Below, piece by piece: positions 1 through 8,957 of a stretch of DNA of 14,397 nucleotides. The notes beneath the pieces are model-generated. The model had not been told where the DNA came from, did no database searches, and worked only from the letters and a program-made list of their open reading frames with translations. The stretch's first letter is position 1. The number at the start of each line of letters is the position of its first letter. The stretch is taken from the NCBI GenBank assembly GCA_016177555.1, contig JACOVB010000168.1, forward strand, positions 1 through 14,397, written 5' to 3'. The translations under genes were made by a program, and so were the position numbers. This DNA is from Candidatus Rokuibacteriota bacterium (lineage in GTDB: Bacteria > Methylomirabilota > Methylomirabilia > Rokubacteriales > CSP1-6).

Positions 1-1052
<1,052 letters not shown>

Positions 1053-1056
<4 letters not shown>

Positions 1057-2072
1057 CTGGGCATCTCCGGACGGAGCCGCTTGAGTTCCGTCAGCAACTC
1101 CTTCTCCCGGGGGGTGAGCCCCGCCGGGACGGTCAGCTGCACCCGCACGTACTGGTCCCCGGCGCCGCCGCCCTTGAGGCGGGGCATTCCGTAGCCGGGG
1201 AGGCGGAACGTGCGTCCCCCCGAGGTTTCGGGGGGCACCTTCATGGACACCGGGCCCTTGAGCGTGGCCACCTGCACCTCGGCGCCGAGGGCGGCGTCCA
1301 CGAAGGGGATGGCCAGGTCCAGGTACAGGTCGTCGCCCCTCCGCTCGAAGCGGTCGTCGGGCCGCACCGTGACGCGCAGGTAGAGGTCGCCCCGCCTGCC
1401 GCCCGCCGGGCCCGCCCCCTCGCCGGGCACGCGGATGCGCGAGCCCGTGTCCACGCCCGCGGGGATCTTCACCTCGAGTTGCCGGCGCCCCTTGGCCCAG
1501 CCGCTCCCGCGGCACTGCCCGCAGGGCCGCCGGTTCACGTGCCCGGCACCCCCGCAGGCGGCGCATGGCTCGTCCAGGTCCAGCGAGATCGCCCGCCGCA
1601 CCCCCCGGAAGGCCTCTTCCAGCGAGAGCTCCAGGGCGGCCTCGACATCGGCTGCCCCCGCGGCTCCGAGATCGCCGAGGTCGCCGAACCCGATGTCGCC
1701 GAGGCCGCCGCGTCTGGAGTCCCGGACGCGCCCACGGCCGCCTCCGAGATCGCCGAAGATGGCCTGGAAGAACTCGGAGAATCCACCAGGGGCTTCGCCC
1801 CGGCGGACGTGGACCTCGCCCCCCCCGGAGGGCGACCGGGCGCCGGGTGCGGCGACTCGCTGCCAGTCGGAGCCCAGCGCGTCGTAGCGCTGGCGCTTGT
1901 CCGGATCCCCGAGCACCTCGTAGGCCTCGTTGAGCTCCTGGAAGCGCGCGGCGGACCCTTTGGAGACGTCCGGGTGGTGCTTGCGGGCCAGCCGGCGATA
2001 GGCGGTCTTGATCGCCTTGTCGTCGGCGCTCCGGTCGACACCCAGGATCTTGTAGTAGTCCTTGTATTCCAT
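1053..2072 (-). CDS. DnaJ/CbpA-type Hsp40 co-chaperone with a half zinc finger
   Basis: A 339-residue J-domain protein that should stimulate DnaK ATPase and deliver substrates. The J domain fills residues 4-70, with the HPD motif at 33-35. A Gly-rich linker follows (about 84-140, with GFGDLGDLG). The C-terminal substrate-binding beta domains run from about 142 to 330. Between them lie only two CxxCxGxG-type repeats (Cys170/173 and Cys184/187), so one zinc site instead of the two formed by four repeats in canonical DnaJ. This is intermediate between DnaJ (type I) and CbpA (type II). It is the first gene of an operon with clpB (ATGA overlap). No dnaK or grpE is in view. The ATG has no clear Shine-Dalgarno; it is chosen because the J domain starts directly after it. 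Confidence 0.92.
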
Positions 2073-2412
2073 CGCGCGAGATGTCGAGGCGGCGCCCTGG
2101 ACCCCGCGGCCCCAGCCTGCGCCGCCCCATATCGATTCTAGCAGATGGGCGCGCGCCGAGGCGGGGGAGCGGCTCCATCAGCTCCAATGGGTTTCGCCTC
2201 CCCCACGCGCGTAACCGCACCGTGCCGGGCCAAATGACGAGCCAGACGAGCCCCGAGAGAGGCGCGGGCGCGAGGCGTACGACCAAGCCCGCCTTCGGCG
2301 GGACTCGGTGCCGCGGCGTCGACCAGCCGGCCAGAGCCTCCAGGGTCGCGAGGACCTCGTCGAAGCGCTCGCGGAGGTCGCTCAGCACGTGATCGCCGTC
2401 GACGTGTCGGGG
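2073..2412. other. 340-nt stretch without a supported gene (possible gene remnant)
   Basis: This lies between the dnaJ-like start and the stop of the small gene at 2413. Apart from the possible -10 element, nothing is firm. On the minus strand, in the frame of the upstream small gene, a GTG at 2388 opens a reading frame beginning [19 protein letters not shown]. It has GC-rich third positions and an amphipathic-helix look, then degrades into Arg/Pro-rich sequence and runs into dnaJ without a stop. It has no Shine-Dalgarno and no recognisable family. It could be the decayed end of a former gene or chance open frame in GC-rich DNA. Confidence 0.4.
2135..2143 (-). promoter_or_regulatory. Possible extended -10 promoter of the dnaJ-clpB operon
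   Basis: Read on the minus strand this is TGCTAGAAT, an extended -10 element (TGn plus TAGAAT, 5 of 6 matches to TATAAT), 62 nt before the dnaJ-like ATG. No convincing -35 hexamer sits 16-18 nt upstream. I see no CIRCE inverted repeat and no clear sigma32 box near it, so heat-shock control is not shown by the sequence. Confidence is low because of the short motif. Confidence 0.3.
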
Positions 2413-2649
2413 TTAGTGGATCGCGACCAGGGCCTTCTTGGCTTTCAAGGGCAGCTCGACGAGAACGAACCAACCTCGGGGGTACAGGTAATCTTCGCCC
2501 GATTCGTCAAGGACGCGGATGTCAGACAGCCTGTCGTTGCGCTTCGGCTTCACGACGCGATAAATCTTGCCGACGATGAGGTCGGCATCGTACTCGCCGT
2601 TGTGGATGCACACCGCGAACTCCCCCGACCTGCCGCTTCGGCTCGTCAT
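2413..2649 (-). CDS. Small conserved hypothetical protein (78 aa)
   Basis: A 78-residue cytosolic protein of a widespread uncharacterised type. The core pattern is FAVCIHNGEYDADLIVGKIY, then a charged loop, then IRVLDESGEDYLYP and a hydrophobic FVLVELP segment before a short helical tail. From memory, many bacteria carry small proteins with this VCI...Y.A.L..GK.Y...DESGEDYLYP pattern; no function is known to me. The all-beta look could suit an SH3-like barrel (inference). It starts 11 nt after the stop of the nuclease-like gene at 2661-3203, so the two are probably co-transcribed. The ATG at 2649 is preferred to upstream in-frame starts because those extensions are Arg-rich and out of character with the family. 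Confidence 0.72.
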   Translation of the reverse strand: MTSRSGRSGEFAVCIHNGEYDADLIVGKIYRVVKPKRNDRLSDIRVLDESGEDYLYPRGWFVLVELPLKAKKALVAIH

Positions 2650-2660
2650 GATCGCTGGTC

Positions 2661-3203
2661 TCAATTCCTCATCGGGATGCCCATCGACGCCAACTTCCAG
2701 CTGTATGCTACGCGATTCGCGAGTTGGTAGTGGGTGTCGCGCGCTATTCGCACGCCTGCGACGACGCGGTCGAGTGCTGCGCCTGCCTCGGCGATTGCCT
2801 GCCCGATGCGCTCGTGGTTTTCGATAGAGTTGGCCGAGCCGTCTGTACGGAGTCGTTTCCCGGCCCAATCCAACTCATTCTCGTGCGCCTTTGCTTCAAG
2901 CAACGCGAGACCTGGCTTGCCTGCGAAGTCGCGTGCAACAGCAAGATCCCAATTGGGCTTGTTGGCTCCCCGCGGATGAACCAGCCACCAGGCGGCAAGA
3001 TCATTCCAGCAGTCGGCGCCGGGAAGGAACTGGGCGCCGCAGTCCTCCAAGCAGGCTTCTGCGGGATCGCTGTGACCCCTCGGCTGCCAGACCGGAGGGC
3101 GAGCAACGGCACAATCGCTCAGACCAACGAACTCCGAGAACTCAGCAGGAAAGCCCCGGCGCGCCGTCCAGTCCAAGATTTGCTTTCGGCTGCCCCGAGT
3201 CAT
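2661..3203 (-). CDS. Uncharacterised protein with D...ExK nuclease-like signature, probably C-terminally short
   Basis: A 180-residue protein. A central segment PNWDLAVA (Asp86), a loop, then GLALLEAKAHENEL (Glu103, Lys105) has the spacing and hydrophobic-strand context of the PD-(D/E)xK nuclease fold, and a conserved-looking NHERIGQAIAEA helix follows (about 129-140). The catalytic assignment is inference. Members I remember end with a Tyr-Gln-x-x-Asn-Arg helix and a WKL...GIPV-VLVYLGF strand followed by several dozen more residues. Here YQLANR...WKLASMGIP is reached and the frame stops three residues later, so the C-terminus looks lost. The ATG has a good Shine-Dalgarno (ATAGGAGCCG before it) and lies 44 nt after the hicA stop. 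It may belong to a defence or toxin-antitoxin island. Confidence 0.7.
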   Translation of the reverse strand: MTRGSRKQILDWTARRGFPAEFSEFVGLSDCAVARPPVWQPRGHSDPAEACLEDCGAQFLPGADCWNDLAAWWLVHPRGANKPNWDLAVARDFAGKPGLALLEAKAHENELDWAGKRLRTDGSANSIENHERIGQAIAEAGAALDRVVAGVRIARDTHYQLANRVAYSWKLASMGIPMRN

Positions 3204-3247
3204 CGGCTCCTATCCGGATCGGGGGCGACCCCTGAAGCCACCGCTTG

Positions 3248-3471
3248 CTACAACAACGCGATGAATTCATCTCGGTCGAGTTCGCAGTCACGGAGGATGG
3301 CTGCCAGGAGCCCCGGGCCGATAGTCTCACCGGCGTGGACGGGCACGACGGTTCCCCGGCCGTCGGGGTGACGAAGGAAATGGTGGCTGCCCTTGATTCT
3401 CGCGACCTCAAACCCGCCTTGCGCAGGGCGGACATGACTTCTCTTCCGGTGATCCGCGGAAGCCGGGTCAC
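3248..3471 (-). pseudogene. hicA: HicA-type mRNA interferase toxin, interrupted by a 1-nt frameshift
   Basis: HicA toxins are small dsRBD-like RNases neutralised by HicB. The GTG start gives MTRLPRITGREVMSALRKAG in one frame. After base 3411 or so the family continues in the -1 frame with FEVARIKGSHH (catalytic His in the GSHH motif, residues 30-31), HPDGRGTVVPVHAGETIGPG and LRDCELDRDEFIALL, ending in TAG at 3248. The span is 224 nt; adding one base gives exactly 75 codons (74 aa plus stop), so a single missing base explains everything. Without a shift, translation runs on to 3142 as an unrelated tail that lacks the catalytic His. The GTG overlaps the hicB stop (GTGA). The junction is GCG GGT TTG AGG, containing the -1 slippery-form heptamer GGGTTTG. 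It may be a dead toxin, a sequence error, or recoded. Confidence 0.85.
3409..3415 (-). other. Frameshift point in hicA with a GGGTTTG heptamer
   Basis: On the minus strand the sequence here reads G GGT TTG in the zero frame of hicA, which is the X XXY YYZ form of a -1 ribosomal slippage site. Slipping back one base at this point joins MTRLP...RKAGL directly to EVARIKGSHH in the correct downstream frame. I see no strong stem-loop immediately 3' and no strong internal Shine-Dalgarno upstream, so recoding is only a possibility. A one-base loss in the GGG/TTT runs is the simpler explanation. Confidence 0.5.
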
Positions 3472-3680
3472 GCCACTGTGATCTTTTGGACGCCGATGAA
3501 GTCGAGTGGCTCGATGCTCTCGCCTTGGGCCTCGAGGCAGAGTTCGACGGCCTCGCGCACCCTACTCATCAGCTCGTCGAGGGACGTTGCCTGGGTGTGA
3601 CACCCCCGCAGCGCGGGCACGGAAGCCACGAAGTAGCCGTCGGCATCCCGCTCGATAATCACGCTGAACTCCCTTGCCAT
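3468..3680 (-). CDS. hicB: HicB-family antitoxin (short form)
   Basis: A 70-residue HicB antitoxin with the partial RNase H-like fold: FSVIIERDADGYFVASVPAL, then GCHTQATSLDELMSRVREAVEL and a C-terminal strand. It should bind and neutralise HicA. No separate C-terminal helix-turn-helix or ribbon-helix-helix DNA-binding domain is present, so any autoregulation would need another route. The ATG at 3680 follows GGGGGAG at a good distance; the longer frame upstream to 3794 is Arg-rich and not HicB-like. The gene precedes hicA, the reverse of the E. coli hicAB order, with a GTGA stop/start overlap. Its stop and start are intact although hicA is frameshifted. Confidence 0.9.
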   Translation of the reverse strand: MAREFSVIIERDADGYFVASVPALRGCHTQATSLDELMSRVREAVELCLEAQGESIEPLDFIGVQKITVA

Positions 3681-3699
3681 CGCATCTCCCCCTGGGGTG

Positions 3700-3705
3700 A
3701 TTCTA
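3700..3705 (-). promoter_or_regulatory. Possible -10 box of hicBA
   Basis: TAGAAT on the minus strand, 19 nt before the hicB ATG, which would give a very short leader with the GGGGGAG ribosome site near its 5' end. No -35 match is seen at 16-18 nt upstream. The same arrangement (-10 box 18-19 nt before the start) is seen at the DUF433 antitoxin gene and at ftsH. Confidence 0.3.
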
Positions 3706-3728
3706 CGCTGAGAAGCCCTTTCCCGCCT

Positions 3729-3783
3729 TGTGGGTCGAACGTTGCCAGTGAGCGGCCGGCTGAACGCCGGAGTTCGACCCTCA
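3729..3783. repeat. Nested inverted repeat between the two toxin-antitoxin pairs
   Basis: The outer arms GGGTCGAAC (3732-3740) and GTTCGACCC (3772-3780) are a perfect 9-bp inverted match, extending to 11 of 12 pairs at 3729-3740/3772-3783. Inside sits a second hairpin, CCGGC (3756-3760) and GCCGG (3766-3770) with a 5-nt loop. It begins 7 nt after the stop of the DUF5615 toxin gene and ends about 25 nt upstream of the possible hicB -10 box. A terminator-like structure for the upstream operon or a repressor operator for hicBA are both possible. There is no T-run, so a classical intrinsic terminator is not shown. Confidence 0.5.
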
Positions 3784-3790
3784 CGGACTA

Positions 3791-4144
3791 TCACGACGTT
3801 CGTCGAATACGGACCTGTCCTGGCGAGACAACGCTGAACGCCCCGACGAGTTCCCCGGTGCGGTCACGACATACCTCGGCCACGATTTCCGCCTTCGTGG
3901 GATTCGCCAGCCCCGCAAGGCGAACCAGGACCACTCCGCTGTGCACGAGGCCCTGGCGGAACACCAGCTCACCGAAGTCCTTGTCCGCAGTCAACAGAAC
4001 GGCCCTTCGCTCGTTCGCCTGCCGCAAGACCTCCTCATCCGTAACGCTGGGGGAGAGCTCGGCCACGTAGACGACCTCATGGCCGTCATGTCGCAGGCGC
4101 TCCACCACCGCGCGGTCGACACCTTCATCGGCGACCAGGTTCAC
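3791..4144 (-). CDS. DUF5615 PIN-like toxin of a toxin-antitoxin pair
   Basis: A 117-residue DUF5615 protein, a PIN-like nuclease fold usually paired with a DUF433 antitoxin. The N-terminus VADEGVDRAVVERLRHDGHE carries the acidic pair Asp6/Glu7, and LLTADKDFGELVF carries Asp54/Asp56; these are the expected metal-binding acids of the fold, so the protein looks intact and is probably an RNase (inference from the family). The start is GTG at 4144, overlapping the antitoxin stop as GTGA, so translation is probably coupled to the antitoxin. The stop at 3791 is followed within 10 nt by the nested inverted repeat. Confidence 0.88.
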   Translation of the reverse strand: MNLVADEGVDRAVVERLRHDGHEVVYVAELSPSVTDEEVLRQANERRAVLLTADKDFGELVFRQGLVHSGVVLVRLAGLANPTKAEIVAEVCRDRTGELVGAFSVVSPGQVRIRRTS

Positions 4145-4377
4145 GCGGACTTCGCACTGAGCGGGTAGACCACTTCAGCCCGGAGGGCCTGTGCGGCGAA
4201 GCGGAGGGCGGCCAGCACACCCTCGCGGGTCAGGCGCGGGTGGGACGCAAGCACCGCCTCGATCGATTCGCCGCTGCCCAGCTTCTCGAGGATGAGATCT
4301 ACTGTGACGCGCGTGCCCGCAACCACCGGCTTGCCCATCATCACCTGTGGGTCGGAGACGATCATTGGGTCGCTCAT
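4141..4377 (-). CDS. DUF433 antitoxin
   Basis: A 78-residue DUF433 protein with the family pattern MIVSDPQVMMGKPVVAGTRV followed by VDLILEKLGSGESIEAVLASHPRLTREGVLAALRFA: a short strand pair with GKPVV.GTRV, then a helix-turn-helix-like bundle that normally serves as DNA-binding antitoxin. The ATG at 4377 has a perfect AGGAGGTG Shine-Dalgarno 5 nt upstream, so the longer Arg/Trp-rich extension to 4494 is rejected. It overlaps the DUF5615 toxin gene by 4 nt. The antitoxin probably represses its own operon, as in other pairs with DNA-binding antitoxins (inference). Confidence 0.9.
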   Translation of the reverse strand: MSDPMIVSDPQVMMGKPVVAGTRVTVDLILEKLGSGESIEAVLASHPRLTREGVLAALRFAAQALRAEVVYPLSAKSA

Positions 4378-4396
4378 CGTCCACCTCCTAGCGGTG

Positions 4397-4405
4397 ACTC
4401 TAGCA
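4397..4405 (-). promoter_or_regulatory. Possible extended -10 promoter of the DUF433-DUF5615 operon
   Basis: On the minus strand TGCTAGAGT reads as an extended -10 (TGn plus a 4-of-6 TATAAT match), ending 19 nt before the antitoxin ATG, so the strong AGGAGGTG site would lie in a short leader. No -35 hexamer is recognisable. Short motif, low certainty. Confidence 0.28.
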
Positions 4406-4503
4406 GACTCGACCTCCCCCCAGCGAACCGCACGATGGGGCGAACGCCAGGGTGAGTCGCGCGCGATAGCGCGTCGGCTCCACCCAGGGTTCAAGCGGTC
4501 ATC

Positions 4504-4893
4504 TCATACGGGCTTCTCAACGATCTTCCAATATGAGCCCTTCCTGATTACCTTCCCGTCCCGGAACCCCCAGTGATCGCATCCACGTACTTGAACTCGG
4601 ACTCCGTCGGGTGTCGTGCCGGTCAGCAGCCACTCCGACACGCCCATATTGCCGCTGACCCAGTGCCGGTCATCACTGTAGTGGACGTCTGGGAGACCCT
4701 TAAGGCGTGTCGCTAATGCCTCTCGCACGGCCGCTTTGCCCGTAAAGCGCCGCCCCCACGGGTCCGGCCCCCGGGGCATGTCCAGCGAGCAATCATCGGC
4801 AAAGAACTCCATTATCGCGACCAGATCGTGGGCATAGAACGCATCGGCGATTGCTTTCAATGTCTCGACGGAAACCGATTCCTGTCGAGCCAT
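4504..4893 (-). CDS. SnoaL/NTF2-like fold protein
   Basis: A 129-residue cytosolic protein of the nuclear transport factor 2-like (SnoaL-like) superfamily. It has an N-terminal helix with ADAFYAHDLVAIMEFFADDC, the typical PRGPDPWGRRFTGKAAVREAL segment (helix before strand 1), then alternating beta strands (WVSGNMGVSEWLLTGT, VQVRGCDHWGFRDGKVI) ending YWKIVEK. Such proteins are small-molecule isomerases, hydrolases, or binding or immunity-type domains; the substrate cannot be read from sequence. The ATG has GGAGGAG at 6 nt. A perfect 12-bp palindrome lies just upstream. The local GC is clearly lower than in the flanking operons, suggesting it belongs to the same accessory block as the toxin-antitoxin genes. 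Confidence 0.82.
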   Translation of the reverse strand: MARQESVSVETLKAIADAFYAHDLVAIMEFFADDCSLDMPRGPDPWGRRFTGKAAVREALATRLKGLPDVHYSDDRHWVSGNMGVSEWLLTGTTPDGVRVQVRGCDHWGFRDGKVIRKGSYWKIVEKPV

Positions 4894-4906
4894 GGCGGCT
4901 CCTCCA

Positions 4907-4918
4907 TAGAGCGCTCTA
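4907..4918. promoter_or_regulatory. 12-bp perfect palindrome, possible operator
   Basis: TAGAGCGCTCTA is its own reverse complement. It ends 13 nt upstream of the NTF2-like ATG and directly abuts the GGAGGAG ribosome-binding site, where a bound repressor would block transcription or initiation. No regulator gene is adjacent, so the assignment rests only on symmetry and position. Confidence 0.35.
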
Positions 4919-5127
4919 ACGTGGCGCTCAGCGGACGGGAAGCGAGCAGCGCGAGCTCCCGGTCCGCTGGGGCGTCATGTTGGGCAGCCGTATCGTCACT
5001 CAATGATGTGCACAAGAGAAATCCAGCCACCATCGTGAGGACGAGAGGACTGCACGCAATCAGATACAGTGCGCGCGGCGGCCTCAACCGCGGGCTCGGA
5101 TGGATGGGCGCCCAGGCAGGGGAGCGG

Positions 5128-5562
5128 CTACGTCCTGGCGTGGATGGAGCCCACCGACGAGGCATGCGCGCATTCCCGCCGCTCGCGGTCGTGGAGGACG
5201 GCCTCGAGGAAGACCACGGACCGCCCGCGCTTGACGACGCTGCCCTCGCCGACCACGGGGCCAGCCGTCACGGGCGCGAGGAAGCTCACGGTGAGCGAGG
5301 AGGTGGACAAGAGCTGCCCCGGCTCGAAGAGCGTGTGCGCGGCGAGCGCCATGCACATGTCGACGTACGCGGTGATGATACCGCCCTGCACCCAGCCGCC
5401 CGGGGTCAGGAACTCGTCCTTGACCGCGAACTCGATGGAGACGCGCCCTGCGTCCACGGCCAGCACGCGAGCGCCGAGGAGGCGCGCGATGGGCGGCGCG
5501 GGGCGCCCCTGGTGATCGGTGATGAGCGCGCGGAGCTGCGCGAGCGGCGAGCCCTCCCCCAT
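5128..5562 (-). CDS. PaaI-family hotdog thioesterase
   Basis: A 144-residue single-hotdog protein of the PaaI/acyl-CoA thioesterase group. After an N-terminal helix come strand FAVKDEFLTPGG, the long central helix WVQGGIITAYVDMCMALAAH, and strands LSTSSLTVSFLAPVTAG, VVGEGSVVKRGRSVVFLEAVL. PaaI-type enzymes usually have HGG at the start of the helix; here Gln59 replaces that His, while Asp68 fits the position of the catalytic acid. The substrate is unknown. The ATG at 5562 shares one base with the TGA of the HtrA-like gene (TGATG), so it is the third gene of the ftsH operon. The longer upstream frame overlaps HtrA coding sequence and is rejected. Confidence 0.88.
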   Translation of the reverse strand: MGEGSPLAQLRALITDHQGRPAPPIARLLGARVLAVDAGRVSIEFAVKDEFLTPGGWVQGGIITAYVDMCMALAAHTLFEPGQLLSTSSLTVSFLAPVTAGPVVGEGSVVKRGRSVVFLEAVLHDRERRECAHASSVGSIHART

Positions 5563-6933
5563 CAACCCCGGGCCACGGTGAACGCCACGTAGAGCGCCTG
5601 GGGCCCGCGCTGGAGCAGGAGCGTCACGCGGTCGCCCTCCTTGAGCCCCCGCGTGGTGCGCTCGAAGTCCTGCACGGACCGGACGCGCTGCCGGTTGACC
5701 TCGCGGATCACATCGCCCCGCTGGAGCCCCGCCTCCGCCGCGGGGCTCTCCTCCTCCACGCGCATCACGACGACGCCCTCGGCGCCTCTCAGATTGAGCT
5801 GGCGGGCGAGCTCGGGAGTGATCGGGCGGACTTCCAGCCCCAGCAGGCTCTTGCCGCGGCTGTTCGACTTGAGCGCGACGGTGTCGTCCGGCGTGTCGCC
5901 GATCTTGATCTCCATGGCCTTGTGCGACTTGTCGCGCCACACGGTGACCGGCACCCCCTTGCCGGGCGCGGTCAGGGCCACGATCTTCTGGAGATCCTGG
6001 GGGTTGTCCACCTTCTTGCCGTCGAAGTCGGTGATGATGTCACCCGCCACGATGCCGGCCTTCTCGGCGGGACTGTCCTGCACCACGTCGGAGATCAGCA
6101 CGCCCTTGGGATCCCGCAGGCCGAAGCTCTTGGCCAGCTCCGGGGTGAGCGGCTGGATGGAGACGCCGAGCCAGCCCCGCGTCACCTTGCCCTTGGCCAC
6201 CAGCTCCGTGTAGATGCGCCGCGCCATGTTCGCCGGGATGGAGAAGCCGATGCCGACGTTGCCGCCGGAGCGGGAGAGGATGGCGCTGTTGATGCCGACC
6301 ACCTCGCCGCTCATGTTCACCAGGGGCCCGCCCGAGTTGCCGGGGTTGATGGCGGCGTCGGTCTGGAGGAAGTCGTCGAAGGGGCCCCCGCCGAGGGACC
6401 GGCCCTTGGCGCTGATGATCCCCGCGGTCACCGTCTGCTGCAGCCCGAAGGGCGAACCGATGGCGAGCACCCAGTCGCCGACCTTGATCTTGTCGGAGTC
6501 CCCGAGGCTCGCCGCGGGGTAGGGCCCCCCCTGCAGCCGCAGCACGGCGAGATCGGTGCGCCGGTCGACCCCCACCAGCTTGGCCTTGTGCTTCTTGCCG
6601 TCGGCGGTGACGGCCTCGATGTCCGTCGCGCGCTCGACGACGTGGGCGTTGGTGAGGGCGATGCCCGACCTCGATGGGCGTCCTCCCGAGCGCTCCGCGC
6701 GTCACCGTGTTGATGTTGATCACGGCCGGGGCCACCGTCTCGGCCACCCGGGCGAAGCTCCCGGATGGCACGGGCAGCGCGGCCGGGATCAGCCGGGCCT
6801 GCATCCCGGCGGGCACCACGGGGGACGGCCTCGCCGGGTCAGCCGCCCCCGTCCCCCAGACGCCCACGCCGGCTCCCAGGGCGGCGGCCACGATGAGCAG
6901 AACTGCAAGGGTGCTACGCTTGATCCAGATCAT
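5562..6933 (-). pseudogene. HtrA/DegP-type periplasmic serine protease, disrupted by frameshift
   Basis: A Do/DegP-family protease and chaperone of the envelope. Codons from ATG 6933 give a signal or anchor helix (STLAVLLIVAAALGAGVGV) and the family's FARVAETVAPAVININTV. The frame is then lost near 6665-6700 and the protein resumes in the +1 frame as GIALTNAHVVERATDIEAV to the stop at 5562. The triad is present in the downstream frame: His in TNAHVV (6642-6644), Asp in RRTDLAVL, Ser in GNSGGPLV. Two PDZ domains follow. The span is 1372 nt, not a multiple of three, and the usual GSG-hydrophobic strand before LTNAHVV is missing, so the lesion is probably a deletion of some tens of bases. A Shine-Dalgarno (GGAGGG) precedes 6933, 16 nt after the ftsH stop. 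The longest intact ATG frame of the second part starts at 6575, after the catalytic His. Confidence 0.88.
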
Positions 6934-6949
6934 CGGATTCCCTCCACGA

Positions 6950-8833
<1,884 letters not shown>

Positions 8834-8851
8834 TCCGCGCACCTGTATTTC

Positions 8852-8880
8852 ATGCTAGCGGACCCCCCGAGGGCTGTCAA
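8852..8880 (-). promoter_or_regulatory. Sigma70-type promoter of the ftsH operon
   Basis: On the minus strand a consensus -35 TTGACA (8875-8880), a 17-nt spacer, and a -10 TAGCAT (8852-8857, 4 of 6). Transcription would start near 8845, giving a leader of about a dozen bases that begins almost at the AGGTG ribosome site of the ATG at 8833. This position also argues against the GTG at 8842 as start. Confidence 0.6.
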
Positions 8881-8957
8881 ACATGCGCCGGGTTGGACGC
8901 GGCCTGGCCCCGGGCTATTCGCGACCTGACCCCTCGCGGGTCCACGAACACGTCGGG

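Noticed and set aside
3729..3783. Reading the nested inverted repeat as an integron attC site
   Set aside because: The arms GGGTCGAAC/GTTCGACCC do not fit RYYYAAC/GTTRRRY, no integrase is present and the surrounding genes sit in multi-gene operons instead of single-gene cassettes.
4857..5165. Minus-strand frame of 102 codons with a hydrophobic stretch
   Set aside because: Overlaps the N-terminus of the NTF2-like gene and the end of the thioesterase, no ribosome site, Arg/Pro-rich ends; the membrane-like stretch alone is not enough.
8834..8842. GTG at 8842 as the ftsH start
   Set aside because: It is part of the Shine-Dalgarno of the ATG at 8833, has no ribosome site of its own, and lies almost on the predicted transcription start.
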